DNA of 64,000 nt from Cycas panzhihuaensis (Eukaryota; Cycadophyta). The stretch's first letter is position 1. Each line of letters begins with the position of its first letter. Of this stretch, positions 37,585 through 48,973 are shown piece by piece. The notes beneath the pieces were generated by a model. The model was not told where the DNA came from. It worked only from the letters and a program-made list of their open reading frames with translations, and did not search any database. A program made the position numbers and the translations under genes. The stretch covers positions 249,743,741 through 249,807,740 of the forward strand of contig CM041465.1 in the NCBI GenBank assembly GCA_023213395.1, read 5' to 3'.

Positions 37585-37589
37585 GGTCA
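37585..37589. repeat. Target site duplication GGTCA, left copy
   Basis: GGTCA before element 3 pairs with GGCCA at 45213-45217, one mismatch. The neighbouring uninterrupted repeat units read '...tagtcaccattaaac...', which supports placing the insertion here. Confidence 0.6.
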
Positions 37590-38404
37590 TATCATGATCC
37601 CTCTAAAGCATAAGGTGCTCATGACTTTGCCTTAATACAATTCACCTAAGTTACCCAACAAGGCTAGCACCAAACTATCTAAAACTTGAACTTGCAAAAG
37701 TTAAAATCAAAATAATACATGTATAGTAGAAACCTTTGCCTAAAGAATGTGACAAATCTAAGTGAACAAGGGTTCTCAAATATTTATAAACAAATTTATT
37801 TTTCTCATAATAACATATGTACAGATAGAAGAGATTATAATTTTATATTCCTTAATGAGATAATGTACAAGTAATATATATAAAGAGGAAGAACTAACCT
37901 GATTTCTCAAATGGATTCACCATCCATCCAATTAAAATTCTAACAAGGGAATTGTTCCTGAGCTAGAGCACATAACATGAATGCTAGAGTATAAGTATTT
38001 TACTTTTCACTCAATCACCAACTTTATCTTTCTACAGAAGATTTCTTTAGAATATAAATTTGGGAATAGTTATTACTATAAATTTTAAATTATTATTATA
38101 ATATTTTTATTTTTAGATGTAATTTTTAATATCTCCACACTTTACTCATTCCTTAAGATATAACTAGAAATGCCATACCACATATGGATCCTTATTGTTG
38201 GATTAATCTTATTCGACTACCACATTATGACCATGCATGTTGCATACCATGAAACACATGAAGATAGTGGCTCATGTGTTTCATACCACACTTAGTTGTA
38301 TGCATGATCACTTACTCTCATCTATATGAGGAGCGTGTTTCATACCACATGACCTATCCAAGTATGAGGTAGCAATCCATACTATATATGTATTACTCAT
38401 GCAC

Positions 38405-38628
38405 ATAAAATAACTAAAGGGGACTCAGTCAACCCTCATGCATTGTAAAAATAACTATAGGATAAGGAAATCACTTAACTATGCCTCAAACTATATAACC
38501 AAAGCATAGGGAATTGACTCAACTCTATCTTAAATTGTATGACTAGAGTATAATGGATTTGCTTAACCCTATCCTAAATTGTATAACCAAAGCGTAGGGC
38601 ACTCACTGAATCCTCATGCATATAAAAT
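38405..38628. repeat. LTR minisatellite, about 5 units of 40-47 bp
   Basis: Units share the pattern 'ataaccaaag..agggnnnncactcaaccctcatnnnattgt', for example at 38500-38545 and 38575-38620. The right LTR has only two 39 bp units at the same place (44904-44983). Confidence 0.65.
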
Positions 38629-39017
38629 TAAATAGACTATTATATAACACCAATCAAGCAGTCCAATGGGATTAAAGAAATAATTCTCTCATATGTTCAT
38701 AGTATAATCTAATCATGTATCTTCATAGAATGATAGTAGTCACCAAGAAAATATAATACCAATTTGGATAATTTCCTCCAAAACTAATACTACTAGGCTA
38801 TAGAAATCCCATGCAAGTTAATTAATAGATGGCCAAATAGAGTATACAAAACTAGACTAGATATTCATCTCTAGAGTCATATTATCAAGATATAAAATCT
38901 TATGTAGGTTGCTTAATAAATGTCAAACCTTAAACCATTAAACCAAATCTAATATTCTAACTTATTTTCTCCACATAATAATACATTTTCCTTAAAGAAA
39001 ATAAAATTTGTTGAGAT

Positions 39018-39304
39018 GATTACTTTTCTACTAACCTCAAAAATGCACCTCTCCTTTGCTCATTGCCTCTATATCTTTTCTTCTAATCATTGCCTTTGTC
39101 TCCTCTCTTTTGCTCATTGCTTCTATCTCTTCTCTTCTACTCACTACCCTTATTATCTAGAAATGATTACTTTTCTCTAAGTTATCCAAACTCTCCTTTG
39201 CTCATTGCCTCTATATCTTTTCTTCTAATCATTGCCTTTGTCTCCTCTCTTTTGCTCATTGCCTCTATCTCTTCTCTTCTACTCACTACCCCTATTATCT
39301 AGAT
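39018..39304. repeat. Pyrimidine-rich tandem duplication, about 142 bp period
   Basis: 39018-39164 is repeated at 39165-39304. The 'ctcctttgctcattgcctctatatc' stretch occurs at 39051 and 39193, and the following 100 bases are nearly the same. The high similarity in an otherwise heavily mutated LTR means a recent local duplication. The open frame 39090-39302 (Leu/Ser-rich) is produced by this repeat. Confidence 0.8.
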
Positions 39305-40361
39305 TTTTCTACTCCATTAGAGTCAATTGATCCCTTGCTATTAATGCCATTAAGGCTATGTGGAAGAAATCTGAGTTATGGTGGTTGTGGAATTCTTTTA
39401 GTTATTACTATTTGAAAATGACTATCAACTACCTACCATGCCCAATTTATGAAAAATACCTCTACTTCATGAGTCTCTTAATGATCATTATTATTGAGAT
39501 ATTTACGTGCTTTTTTTATGATTCCAACATCGTTAATTTGATATGGTTTTGTCAAATAATGAGAGAGATACTAGTCGAATGGTGTAGGTCTATCATTGGA
39601 TTATTTTCTTGACCTTTTAGGTAGTTATTTGTTCTTAAAGGTTGTTTGTGAGATTGTAAGGCATTCCCTTTATTTGCATAAATTCACACTCGAACATGCT
39701 AGGTTCCATCTCCTAATGATCCATTTATAAAGTTGCAAAGAGTCTTTTACTTGATAAGACTTAACTTAATTATTTACTTTAAATCCTCATATATTTTCAT
39801 TCTAATGTCAAAATTTTATTCTTTACCACTTATTGGAATATTGGAAATCTACTCTTCCACTTGGTGAAATCGTTCTTTATAAATTTAGTACCTCTATCAA
39901 CTAAGCTCTTACATCCCAAGGATGCTATATAGATCTCTAAACTCAGAATCTACCCTTACATTTATTTTAGCCATTTATTCCTCCTTTATTTATATCATAT
40001 GCTCCCCTATCTATGCTTCCCATCTGAGTAATCTAGTTGGCTTTTGTATTATGCAATCCATACCAATATAAATATCACATCATTTGAGGTGTCAGAGGAA
40101 GAAGTCAATCACCTTATAACATAGCACAACATAAGTAAACTAAGTATCCTAATGAACAAAACTAAAGGATACACCCTCACACCTAGTGGAGCATGGAATA
40201 AGCTTCCACATTATGTAGACTTAGCAAAGCTATGAAGTGAAAAGAGTTAATAAATTAACAAGGCTATGAGATGAAGAAGACTTTGCATACATACATAGTT
40301 TAAGGAGTAAATTATCAAAGAAAGATAGGAGATCAAGTTGAATAAGGATTAGGGCCTTACA

Positions 40362-40375
40362 TCCCCCTTTCCTTC
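40362..40375 (-). promoter_or_regulatory. Polypurine tract of element 3
   Basis: On the minus strand, GAAGGAAAGGGGGA immediately precedes the 3' LTR start TGTAAGG. This is the expected primer for plus-strand cDNA synthesis and fixes the element's direction as leftward. Confidence 0.75.
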
Positions 40376-41230
40376 AAAGAAACATTGTCCTTGATGTGAT
40401 TTAGCCTACTACAAATAAATGTGGATACTATTATCATATGTTATCTTCATGCTCCCATGTGGCTTCTTCTAGAGTTAAGTGTTTTTGTTGCACTTTTACT
40501 TACTGGTCTTATTTTATAAAACATTCTCTCTATTGTCAAAAACTTTTATGGGTTGTCCTTTAGAGTTAAGACTTAGTCTAGCTATAAGGTTAGTAGATCA
40601 TCTACACTCTAGTTTGGATTACTAGAAAACTTACCAATAGTAGTTGTATTCTTGTCACTTAAATCTAACTTATTCCTTGACTTAATGACATAATCTTTTT
40701 CTCTATCATAAACTAGTATCTTTGGCCACCTTGTTATCATAAACCTAACATCCCTTATAGTTCTTCATGGCAATGGATTTCAATTAATTTCAATCTCATG
40801 ACTAAACAAGTCTTTGTTGTTGTTTGCATTATTTTTAACTACTATCTTAAACTTCAAAGCTTATCATTATCTTAAACATGAATTTGAAAATCATAATTCT
40901 GTTGAAATTAATAATGCAAGATCAAATTTGACACGACTAATTATTGGATTGTTGGATAGCTAACCTATTATTTATAAGCCAACATACATGTCAAACATTT
41001 AAATCATTCCATCCATTACAAAATCCACCAGGGGGCCATGTCAAATATTAGAATATAGGTGGTCTATTTTGAGTCTCTTAGAACTCATTGCCTAAACACT
41101 TAATTTTAGTTGTTGTGTCAATAGGTCTTTAAAACAAGCCCTCTATATTTGCCTTGGATTCTTATTATATTTCTTCAAATATTGGAGTGCCTCCTTTCCA
41201 CACCTATATTGTGTAAAATTCGTTATCATT

Positions 41231-41640
41231 CTAGTCCATGAAACTACATTTTTGTTTGAGCATTCCATTGAATACTTGGTGTGCACTTGTCATACTCCTA
41301 CACTTGGTATATATGTCAATAAGTACATTCCTAATAGAGACACTTGCCTTAAAACTAGCTTTGATGGTGTGAGCATGGACTTGCTTGCCTCGTTCTAGAG
41401 TTACTTCAGTGGCACATACACTAAGAATGGTCATGGAGGTAAATTGATCTATTTTTATCCCTATCCTTTGCATGCGGCAAAAGAGCTTTAAAATCCTCAC
41501 CATATCTATTATGTGCACATCTAGTGATCATTACAATAAACAAGACATCTCGTTTTAGCATTGTGCACATAATTATATCCCCAAGTGAAAGATCATATTC
41601 CTAGATGCCTATGAACCATGGCTCATTCAAGCATTTTGTT
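41231..41640 (-). pseudogene. PPR protein fragment (PLS type) inside element 3
   Basis: The minus-strand frame at 41231-41518 reads like consecutive pentatricopeptide repeats: ILKLFCRMQRIGIKIDQFTS, then ILSVCATEVTLERGKQVHAH, then RNVLIDIYTKCRSMTSAHQVF. The 'L..GKQVHAH.IK' and 'N.LIDMY.KC.S...A..VF' signatures belong to PLS-class PPR proteins, which normally act in organelle RNA editing or processing. To the right the match continues in other frames (KRDVLFIVMIT near 41545). Stops and shifts make it a pseudogene, and there is no start or transit peptide. It lies between the gag relic and the polypurine tract, where pol normally sits, in the same direction as the element. Confidence 0.75.
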
Positions 41641-41680
41641 AAATAGTTGGCATATAACCTCTACATAACACCTTTGCAAC

Positions 41681-41682
<2 letters not shown>

Positions 41683-41712
<30 letters not shown>
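41683..41712. repeat. (AC)15 microsatellite
   Basis: Perfect AC dinucleotide run followed by 'atacacatacacatat'. Confidence 0.9.
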
Positions 41713-41718
<6 letters not shown>

Positions 41719-42060
41719 ATACACATATATTGATAACTTGATGGATAGATTGATAACCAGATTAATAGTTGAATATGGGCACCTTTCATATGAGCAGGAG
41801 CTACATAAGCTTGATAGCCCTTTTGCAAAGTTTTATTTATTGTGTACTGCCTATGTTATCTAGTAGGTCTACTCATTAGACTTCATCATTTCAGAGAGTA
41901 TCCAAGAAGTTTAATGATAATTTCATAATACATGATATCTAACTTCTCTCTAACCTTTTATATTTCTCTAAATATTTCCTTAGATTTCTAGTAATTATTG
42001 TTCTTTGCCATACAAGCTCATTAATAAATTATATGTAACTAAATCTAGGTTCAACCTATT

Positions 42061-42250
42061 TTATTTCATAAATCTTGATATACCATGGGCTTGATCAATA
42101 TGACCATATTTTCCATATATACCTATTGTGGCATTGAAAGCAACTATGTTTAGGGAAACTCCCATTCTTTTCAACCTTGAGAAAGCATATGCTATCTCAT
42201 TTAGTAGACTACACCTGTTAATGATAAGCACAAGGGTTTTGAGTAGTACC
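42061..42250 (-). pseudogene. PPR protein fragment (P type) inside element 3
   Basis: A second pentatricopeptide piece on the minus strand, open for about 60 codons. NEIAYAFSRLKRMGVSLNIV is followed by AFNATIGIYGKYGHIDQAHGI and ends RFMK-stop. The wording 'A..F..LK..G.SPN...FNAMI..YG' is that of P-class PPR proteins, so it probably comes from a different parent gene than the fragment at 41231-41640. It lies in the same direction, about 0.4 kb upstream. It has no start codon context and cannot be a functional gene. Confidence 0.6.
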
Positions 42251-42929
42251 TAGCTAGGATAAATAACTCTTGAATATATATCTTCTATGAGTGCCTTCAA
42301 ATGCTTTGAATGATCAACACTTTCATAAACATATGTAACATATGCATTTTTATTTAGTTTACAACCCCCACTTCTTACTTCCTACATATTCTAAATGCAT
42401 ATATCAGCATTAAGAATTGATCTCATTATTTTCGCCATTAGAATTGATCAGTAATAGGTGTTATTACACACAAACTCTTTGGAGTCATTTTTATTTTAGA
42501 TTTTTTATAGGCAAATTTTTTTTAATATGAAATCAACATAGGATTTTCATAGAATAAAATTTGGCAAAATATGACAAGCTTGGAAATTTAAATGCTAATT
42601 GATTTCCTCCTTAATTCTCCACCTTGAAATCCTTGCCATTATATGTTATTTAGTGTACATATATGAAAATCATATATTAGTATTCATAAATTAAATTTTA
42701 ACAATCATGCAAAACTATTTTTCACCACTTATTTGTGTTGCTAATAAGGTTTGAAGATCCTTAAACACATCAAAATATTCTCATGGCATTTGTTATAGCT
42801 ACTGCTTTGGCTTCTTTTCACCAACTTGCCACATGTGCATGCATGTCGATTGCCCATTGGGCTTCATTTACTACTATGGGTTACAACTCCATATTATGGG
42901 CTACTCCTCCTATACTTGACTTTTGTGGA

Positions 42930-42983
42930 TAATTGAAGGCATAATGTCCTTGCTTATTACATCAATAACATGTAACTTCACCC
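42930..42983 (-). pseudogene. Gag zinc-knuckle relic of element 3
   Basis: On the minus strand GEVTCY, a stop, then CNKQGHYAFNYP reads as a retrotransposon C-x2-C-x4-H-x4-C zinc knuckle in which a stop follows the first Cys pair and the last Cys has become Tyr. It is followed by a Gly/Ser-rich stretch. The capsid part to the right (43.0-43.5 kb) is not recognisable. Confidence 0.55.
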
Positions 42984-43552
42984 AATTTTCTTGGGTTATA
43001 TTAAGGTTGATCAAAATACTTTACACCTTAATCCTATTGTGGAGGTTTGAAACTTCTTCTTGCTCCATGCTTTGTTGATCTTGTCCTTAGAGTCTTGATA
43101 GATGGTTCAATTTGTTTCAAGTTATTGTACACACTCATATCATCAATTCATCTTTTAGTTCTACTTGTATTTTGGTAAGACAAGCTTTCTTGTGGTCTTC
43201 CATTCTTATTCTCATTGCTTCTTGTGTTCTAAGTTATTCTTTCAATGCTTTCTTACTCAATGATCCTTTGAATTATATGAAGCATTTATCCATGGTTCCT
43301 TAGAATTCCCTCATTATCCTCCTTGTAGCTTCTCAACTTTTCTTGCAAATTATGATTTGTTTCTACTAAGATTATCAAAATATTAGTGTGTGTATGTCCT
43401 CTCTACCTTGGAATTTCTTTTATTTTTGTTTCTTCAAAGTTTGATGTCCTTGGTCCTCTTGAGATGTTGGTTCATCATCCCTCATTATCCCCATTTTTTT
43501 CCTCAAACTGAGGGTCAACACTCTCCACATTTGTGTTTCGGTTTAGCAACCT

Positions 43553-43832
43553 ATCAAGCTTCAACTTATGAAACCCTAATAGTAATCTATCAACGTTACA
43601 ACTTATAATACCCTAATAGAAATCCTCTCAATACTGCAACCTATGAAATCTTAGTAGCAGTCTACCAATATTATAACTTATAAAATCTTGGAAATAATTC
43701 TATAAAGAGTGTGACTCATGGAATCTTGGTACCATTCTACTAATATTGCAATTTATGAAACCCCAGCAACAATTTATCGATGTTGTAGTATATGAAATAC
43801 TAGCAACAATCTGCCAATGTTATAACCTTGAA
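43553..43832. repeat. Tandem array of about 36 bp units in element 3 leader
   Basis: About seven to eight imperfect units follow the pattern 'atcaatgttgcaacttatgaaaccctagtagcaatct'. They lie just inside the 5' LTR side of the interior, upstream of gag in element direction. Confidence 0.7.
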
Positions 43833-43964
43833 GTCAATCACTTATGATCTCTTAGTAAGCTTCCAAATCTATTACTCTATTATGTTTAAACTTCAACTGT
43901 TCTTTGAAAAGTTCTTTATAAGCTTTCAACCCTATAAGCTTTAAACCAAGCTTCAAGTCAACTC

Positions 43965-44060
43965 TGTTAAGTTCTTCACTAGCTTTAAACTAACTTTGTT
44001 AAGTTCTATACCAACTTTATAAAGTTATTTACCAACTTTATTAAGTTCTTTACTTGGCTA
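43965..44060. repeat. Short tandem repeats 'accaactttgttaagttctt'
   Basis: Four or five imperfect 22-28 bp units, directly beside the right LTR of element 3. Confidence 0.65.
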
Positions 44061-44073
44061 CTGTAATATTGAT

Positions 44074-44354
44074 TGTCATGACCCCTTTGAAGCACAAGGT
44101 GCTCCTAAGTTTGCCTTGCTGGAACTCACCTTAGTTACCCAATAAGGTAGTATTAAATTATCCAAATTTTGAATTTGCTAAAGCTAAAATTAAAATAATA
44201 CATTCATAGTAGAAACCTTTACTTAAAGGATATGATAAATCCAAGTGAATAGGGGTGCTCATACACTTATAAATAGATTTCTTTTCCTCATAATAGCATA
44301 TGCAAAAATACAAGAGATCATAGTTTTATATTCCTCAATGAGACAATGTATAAG

Positions 44355-44388
<34 letters not shown>

Positions 44389-45212
44389 GAGAAGAACCAA
44401 CTAGATTGTTCAAATAAATTCAATGCCCAACTAATCAAAATCTTGAGTAGGAAATTGCCCCTAATTTGGAGCACATTATATGAATGTTGGAGTACTAGTA
44501 TTTCACTTTTCACTCAATCTCCAACTATTCTATTTTACGTTAGACTTCATAAAATACAAATATGTGAATAGTTGTTGCTATAATCTTTTAATCACTACTA
44601 TAATATTTTTATTTTTAGTTATGATATTTCATATCTCCACACTTTACTTGTTCTTCAAGACATAACTAGAAATTCCATACCACATATGGATCCTTGTTGG
44701 ATCAATCTTATTAGACTGACTCACTGTGACCATGCATGTCCCATACTATGCAACTCATGAAAATAATGGCTTGTGTGTTTCATACCATGCTTAGCTACAC
44801 ATATGGTCATTTTCTTTCATCTATATAAGAAGTGTATTTCATACATATAACCTATTCAAGCATGAAGTTACAATCCCTACTATGTAGGCATTACTTATGT
44901 ACATAAAATAACCAAAGGGGGATCACTCAACTCTCATTCATACAAAATAACCAAAGGGGGATCACTTAATTCTCATTCATACAAAATAAACTAGTTATCC
45001 TAATGAATAAAACTAAATAATACACCCTCATAATTGGTGGAATATGGAGTAAGGTCTTTCCTCACATAGAATGAACAAAGCTATGAAGTGAAAAGAGTTT
45101 ACATATAAAGAAGGCCATGAGACAAAGAATAATTCACATACATACATAGTTTGAAAAGTAACCTATTTAAGAAATATAAAAGGCCAAGCTAAATTAGCGT
45201 CAAGCCCTTGTA
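44074..45212 (-). repeat. Right (5') LTR of element 3
   Basis: TGTCATGACCCC to AGCCCTTGTA, pairing with 37590-40361 but lacking about 1.5 kb present in the left copy. It carries a (TG)n run at 44356-44386 where the left LTR has only 'gtaatatatata', and two 39 bp minisatellite units at 44904-44983. The frame at 44259-44513 is not coding. Confidence 0.75.
44356..44386. repeat. (TG)15 microsatellite in the right LTR of element 3
   Basis: Perfect TG run. The homologous place in the left LTR (about 37870-37885) reads 'caagtaatatatataaagag'. Confidence 0.9.
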
Positions 45213-47249
45213 GGCCACCACTAAACTTATTAGTCAAGATGATGTGTGAAGTCAAACAAGTCTATAGTTTAATGAATGACAATTTAAAACTTATGAACTA
45301 GTCACCGTTAAACCTATGGATGTGTTAATACATGTGTGTGGTTACTTAGAGGTTAGTGATTCAATGAATAATAATGTAAGACTCATAATCTAGTCACCAT
45401 TAAACTTGTTGACATGCTAAAAAATGTGAGAGAGCTCTTTTCTCTCTTTTTCTTTTTCTTCTCTTTCTTTTTTTTTTAAAGGGTTATTACTCTTTTGCGC
45501 ATATATCAAAATAAGTATACAATCCAATGAATGATGATGGGACCTAGAAACCAATCATTGTTGAACCTATTGACAAGTTTTATATATTCTTAATATTTGT
45601 ATATGATTATTACCTTTGAGTTTGAGTGAGAAGAAATCAATCCATTTAAGGATACATGCCCTTTAAAGTATATTAGCTATGTCCATATTTAGCAAAACAT
45701 GAACTCAATTATACCCAAAATAACAACCCTATTAAGCCAAACTACAAAAAATTTAGGAATCCACCAATTAGATGAGAATTCCTAACTTGGATTAGGGAAG
45801 ATTGGGGCATGACTAAGTAATCTAGGAAATCCTATATTGTAGGAATTATGAAAGATCATACTAGTAAATGCAATGAGAGCATAAAGTATTAATCCAATGT
45901 GTGGAAATAAGGCATTGCAATGACTAGGGAGTAAAGATAAGTATATCATAAACAAAGAAAATTTTAGGAGGAATATTAGAAATTAAAACTTTAAGCATGT
46001 TTGAATTCAATATTTTAAATAAGGACTTTTTAATATAAAAACTAATATCTTCCAAACAAGTCTCAACATGCATGTTGTAATATCAATGTATAAAGTGCAT
46101 TAATGATAGTAATCAATGATTCAATATTGAAAAACTCATTTCTTCATATCAAAGACAAATGTAAGTGCAAAACATGTTGTATGCAAAAACAAAGTTATAC
46201 GAGTGTTTAATTTTTACTCATGGCAAAGTATTTTTGCTTGTACCTTGAGTTAAGAGTGTCAAATTCTTGCATGAATAGTTTCATTAAGACTAGATTTCGA
46301 TGATGGCACATATAGGATCATATATGGTAAGAAAACTAATCATATCTGGTAAGAAAACTAACTCAAAACTTTTTTATTCTCACGTTTTTTATGTTTTAAA
46401 GAGTTTTTTGGGATTTATAATCTTGAGTTTCCATTTTCATGAAGGAAGGGTATATAAAGGCTAAATCAGTCCTTATTTCTTTTAAAACTAAGGGATTGAC
46501 TAGTACTAAATAACTTTATTTAATTAAAATTTATTTATGTGGATAATATTTGAGTTTTATTTTTTTTAAGGCATATAATATACATGTTGTATACTACAGG
46601 TTAAATCATTTTAGCTATGGCATAATTTTTGTGTGAGAATTTTAACTTTTTTGCTTTTTATTTTTAATTTTTCACTATTATAACACTATACACTAGCATA
46701 TATCTCATGTTTTCTATGCAAATACTTAGATAGATATTTAATAGGGAAAATTTGGGAGTATATTTATCTACTTTAGTGAGCTAAATAATAGATGAAAATA
46801 GAGTCATTTTGAGATAATATAGTCTATTGTGAACATATTACTTTATGTAGTTATGGATGGATGCTGCTCTAATAGTAGATTAAGTGAGATACTAGGATCT
46901 AGTTTTTCATGTCTTCTATTTTAAGAGACCATGTGATATCATGATTACATAGTGATAGGTTAGGAAGATAGTAGGGTTGTCTTGTACTAGTGAGGAGGTG
47001 GTCTTATTGAGTCCATAACTAGCCATTAGGGATTATAGCAATCCTATTCTATTGAGGAGAAGTAGGTATGTTATTAGAAGTTAGTTTTTAGGGAGTAGTA
47101 CTTTTAAATTAATATGAAGTCTATTTTTATATTAGGAAATTGATATTTTATTATTAATATTATTATTAAAGTTAAAATTTTAATGGGGATCCATATTGGT
47201 ACTTATGTAGTTTTTGTTTTTGGATTAATCTTAATTTTATTTGGCACTT
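45213..47249. other. Repeat-bearing flank and decayed sequence
   Basis: Three imperfect units of one repeat lie at about 45264-45330, 45356-45425 and 45515-45585 (pattern 'ccaatgaatgataatg...ctagtcaccattaaaccttttgaca'). A fourth was split by element 3 (left half at about 37545-37589, right half from 45213). A pyrimidine run lies at 45437-45476. Further right nothing is recognised. The left LTR of gypsy element 4 may lie here but I could not delimit it. Confidence 0.45.
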
Positions 47250-47479
47250 GGTGCTTAGGGCAATTTTACCTATTTAGCTTTTATTTTAGTTTTTTTTTTT
47301 TTTTAATGTTTGAAGAAGTAGATCCAATTTAAGATCACTTCAAGGCTTGAGAGAAATCCAATGAATTCTTGTCATGTTAAAAGGACATATGGAAACATAT
47401 AAGAATAAGTGTGAATGATATCATAGAGGCAAGGAAGATACCACTAACATGAAGTATAATTAGTATTGTGCTTATTTTT

Positions 47480-48560
47480 AGAATTGCCCATAGACAAAAC
47501 TACATGTAGGTATAAGGGGGTAGACAGCCATAATTTGGAGATGTGAGACTAGATTAGGGATAATTTAGAAATCACTAATTCTCAATAATATATACCATTA
47601 GTTAGATCTGATCAAATTTAATAAGTTTCTAGTTATAACTCCTTATACAAAGATAGAAGTTTTGGAGATTGGTGACTCTAGTATGAACTGGTGGAGTAGA
47701 TCTTACCAAATTAGGAGGTGAAAAAATAATGTTCATGCCCATAGCCTAAACATGCTATATCCAATAGATAGGATAACAAATCCATACGTAGAGACACATT
47801 ATGATTCAATTGACGAGGACCCAATTAATAAGGCTATAAGTATAGGTTGGAAGGGGGGATGTGTAGGGGATATACCACAAGGTGAGAGAGGTTGTGGTAA
47901 CCAAGCCAAGGGACAAAGAGATATAAGGCATTAAATATGTGGTGAGAACCCTAATATATCGATAGGATCTTGGGAAATTATGGTTGATTAAGTGGAAGTA
48001 GACTCCAGTGATGATGACGGTAGGTAATATTTCTGCCTCTTCTTGTATCTTTTAGTTGAATTTACTGATATAATTTTAAAAGTTTTATAGAATGACTAAT
48101 TGATGCTCAAATTTTCTATTATGTATAAATGTAGAGATGATTGATGGGATTGTGATGAGACATGCTTTAGATGCCATATTCCCATATGTATATAAGGGTG
48201 AGGAGGAGGACCTAGTAGATACAAGAAACCATAGAGAGAAACCCCCTATATGAGTCACTTCAATCCAACTATCCAAGTGAGAGATATATACAAATGGTAG
48301 CAATAAGAGCTAGCGACATTGTGAGAGGGAGTGAGAGGTGTGGAAATTCTATAAAGACTAGTGAACCTCTCTCATAAGATAGTTATGGAAAGGAATCTAC
48401 AAATAAGAAATCTATAATGTAGGATCATATGACTATTTAGATGAAGAGATAGACCTTGAGAAGAGAATTCATATAGTAGATAACAATAGACACCTAGAAA
48501 GAGAACTAGGAGTAGAGAGAGGGGATCACAAAGGAGAGATGGACCTACTCTATGACTACT
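47480..48560 (+). pseudogene. Decayed antisense ORF of element 4
   Basis: Homologue of the antisense ORF of element 2 on the plus strand. The piece reading RQNYM-x-V-x-GG (about 47495) matches KQNYREIPGG. MLYPIDRITNPYVETHYDSIDEDP (from 47752) matches the segment around YIAEPYIAVRWGSDD, though weakly. SSDDDG (about 48010) is the remnant of the acidic region. After a 111 bp GT-AG segment, IVMRHALDAIFPYVYKGEEE matches VEAMVRELFPQVYAEG, and EEIDLEKRIHIVDNNRHLERE matches the charged coiled coil. Many stops. The value of this copy is that it confirms the gene structure seen in element 2. Confidence 0.6.
48024..48134 (+). other. Homologous intron in the antisense ORF of element 4
   Basis: GGTAG-GTAATA (GT at 48024) to ATGTAG (AG at 48133-48134), T-rich, 111 bp. 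It lies between the acidic segment and the 'FPYVYKGE' segment, exactly where the 108 bp intron of element 2 lies. Confidence 0.55.
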
Positions 48561-48973
48561 AGGGAGTGATTTAAATATCTCATATGAGCATATAATATAT
48601 GTACTCATGAAAGGATAAGAACATAAACATGATACACTGATGTACCATTTTTAGGTTTTGTATACACAAATATCATTTTGATTATTTACCACCAAAGGAT
48701 ATAGATTCAATATATATGATGTGACTATTCCCCTTATTCTACTTCATTTAATTTATTATAATTATATTTTTTTATATATGTGTGATAATTTATACTCTTA
48801 TAGGAGTGTGTTTGAATTATCATAGTTTATGTTTTTTGGTAATTAAATTTTTAGAGTTATAGTTTATTCTCATTATAGATGTAGTGGCATATGATGGATC
48901 ATGCATAATATTTATGAAGGAACTATGAGTTGACAAAAAATTCAAACTTGATTCCTTCTATTATGCTAAGTAT

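Larger units (their letters stand above)
37590..40361 (-). repeat. Left (3') LTR of element 3
   Basis: TATCATGATCCC (TG decayed to TA) to GGGCCTTACA. Its first 0.85 kb and last 0.25 kb align with the right LTR. About 1.5 kb in the middle (roughly 38.63-40.13 kb) has no counterpart there. It contains a minisatellite (38405-38628) and a recent tandem duplication (39018-39304). The 84-codon frame at 39358-39612 in the unmatched part has no motif I recognise. Confidence 0.75.
37590..45212 (-). mobile_element. Element 3: non-autonomous LTR retrotransposon with gag relic and PPR fragments
   Basis: Two LTRs (37590-40361 and 44074-45212) enclose a 3.7 kb interior. On the minus strand a polypurine tract (GAAGGAAAGGGGGA, 40362-40375) abuts the left LTR, so the left LTR is the 3' one. 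From right to left the interior holds a tandem-repeat leader (43553-44060), a gag zinc-knuckle relic (about 42.93-42.98 kb) and PPR-protein fragments (41.23-42.25 kb), with no RT or integrase recognised. A near-perfect 5 bp duplication flanks it. The interior is too short for pol, so it must have depended on another element for its movement. Confidence 0.75.

Noticed and set aside
37590-40361. Candidate host gene within the left LTR of element 3
   Set aside because: The frames at 39090-39302 and 39358-39612 are a tandem duplication product and a motif-less frame; the surrounding sequence pairs with the other LTR.
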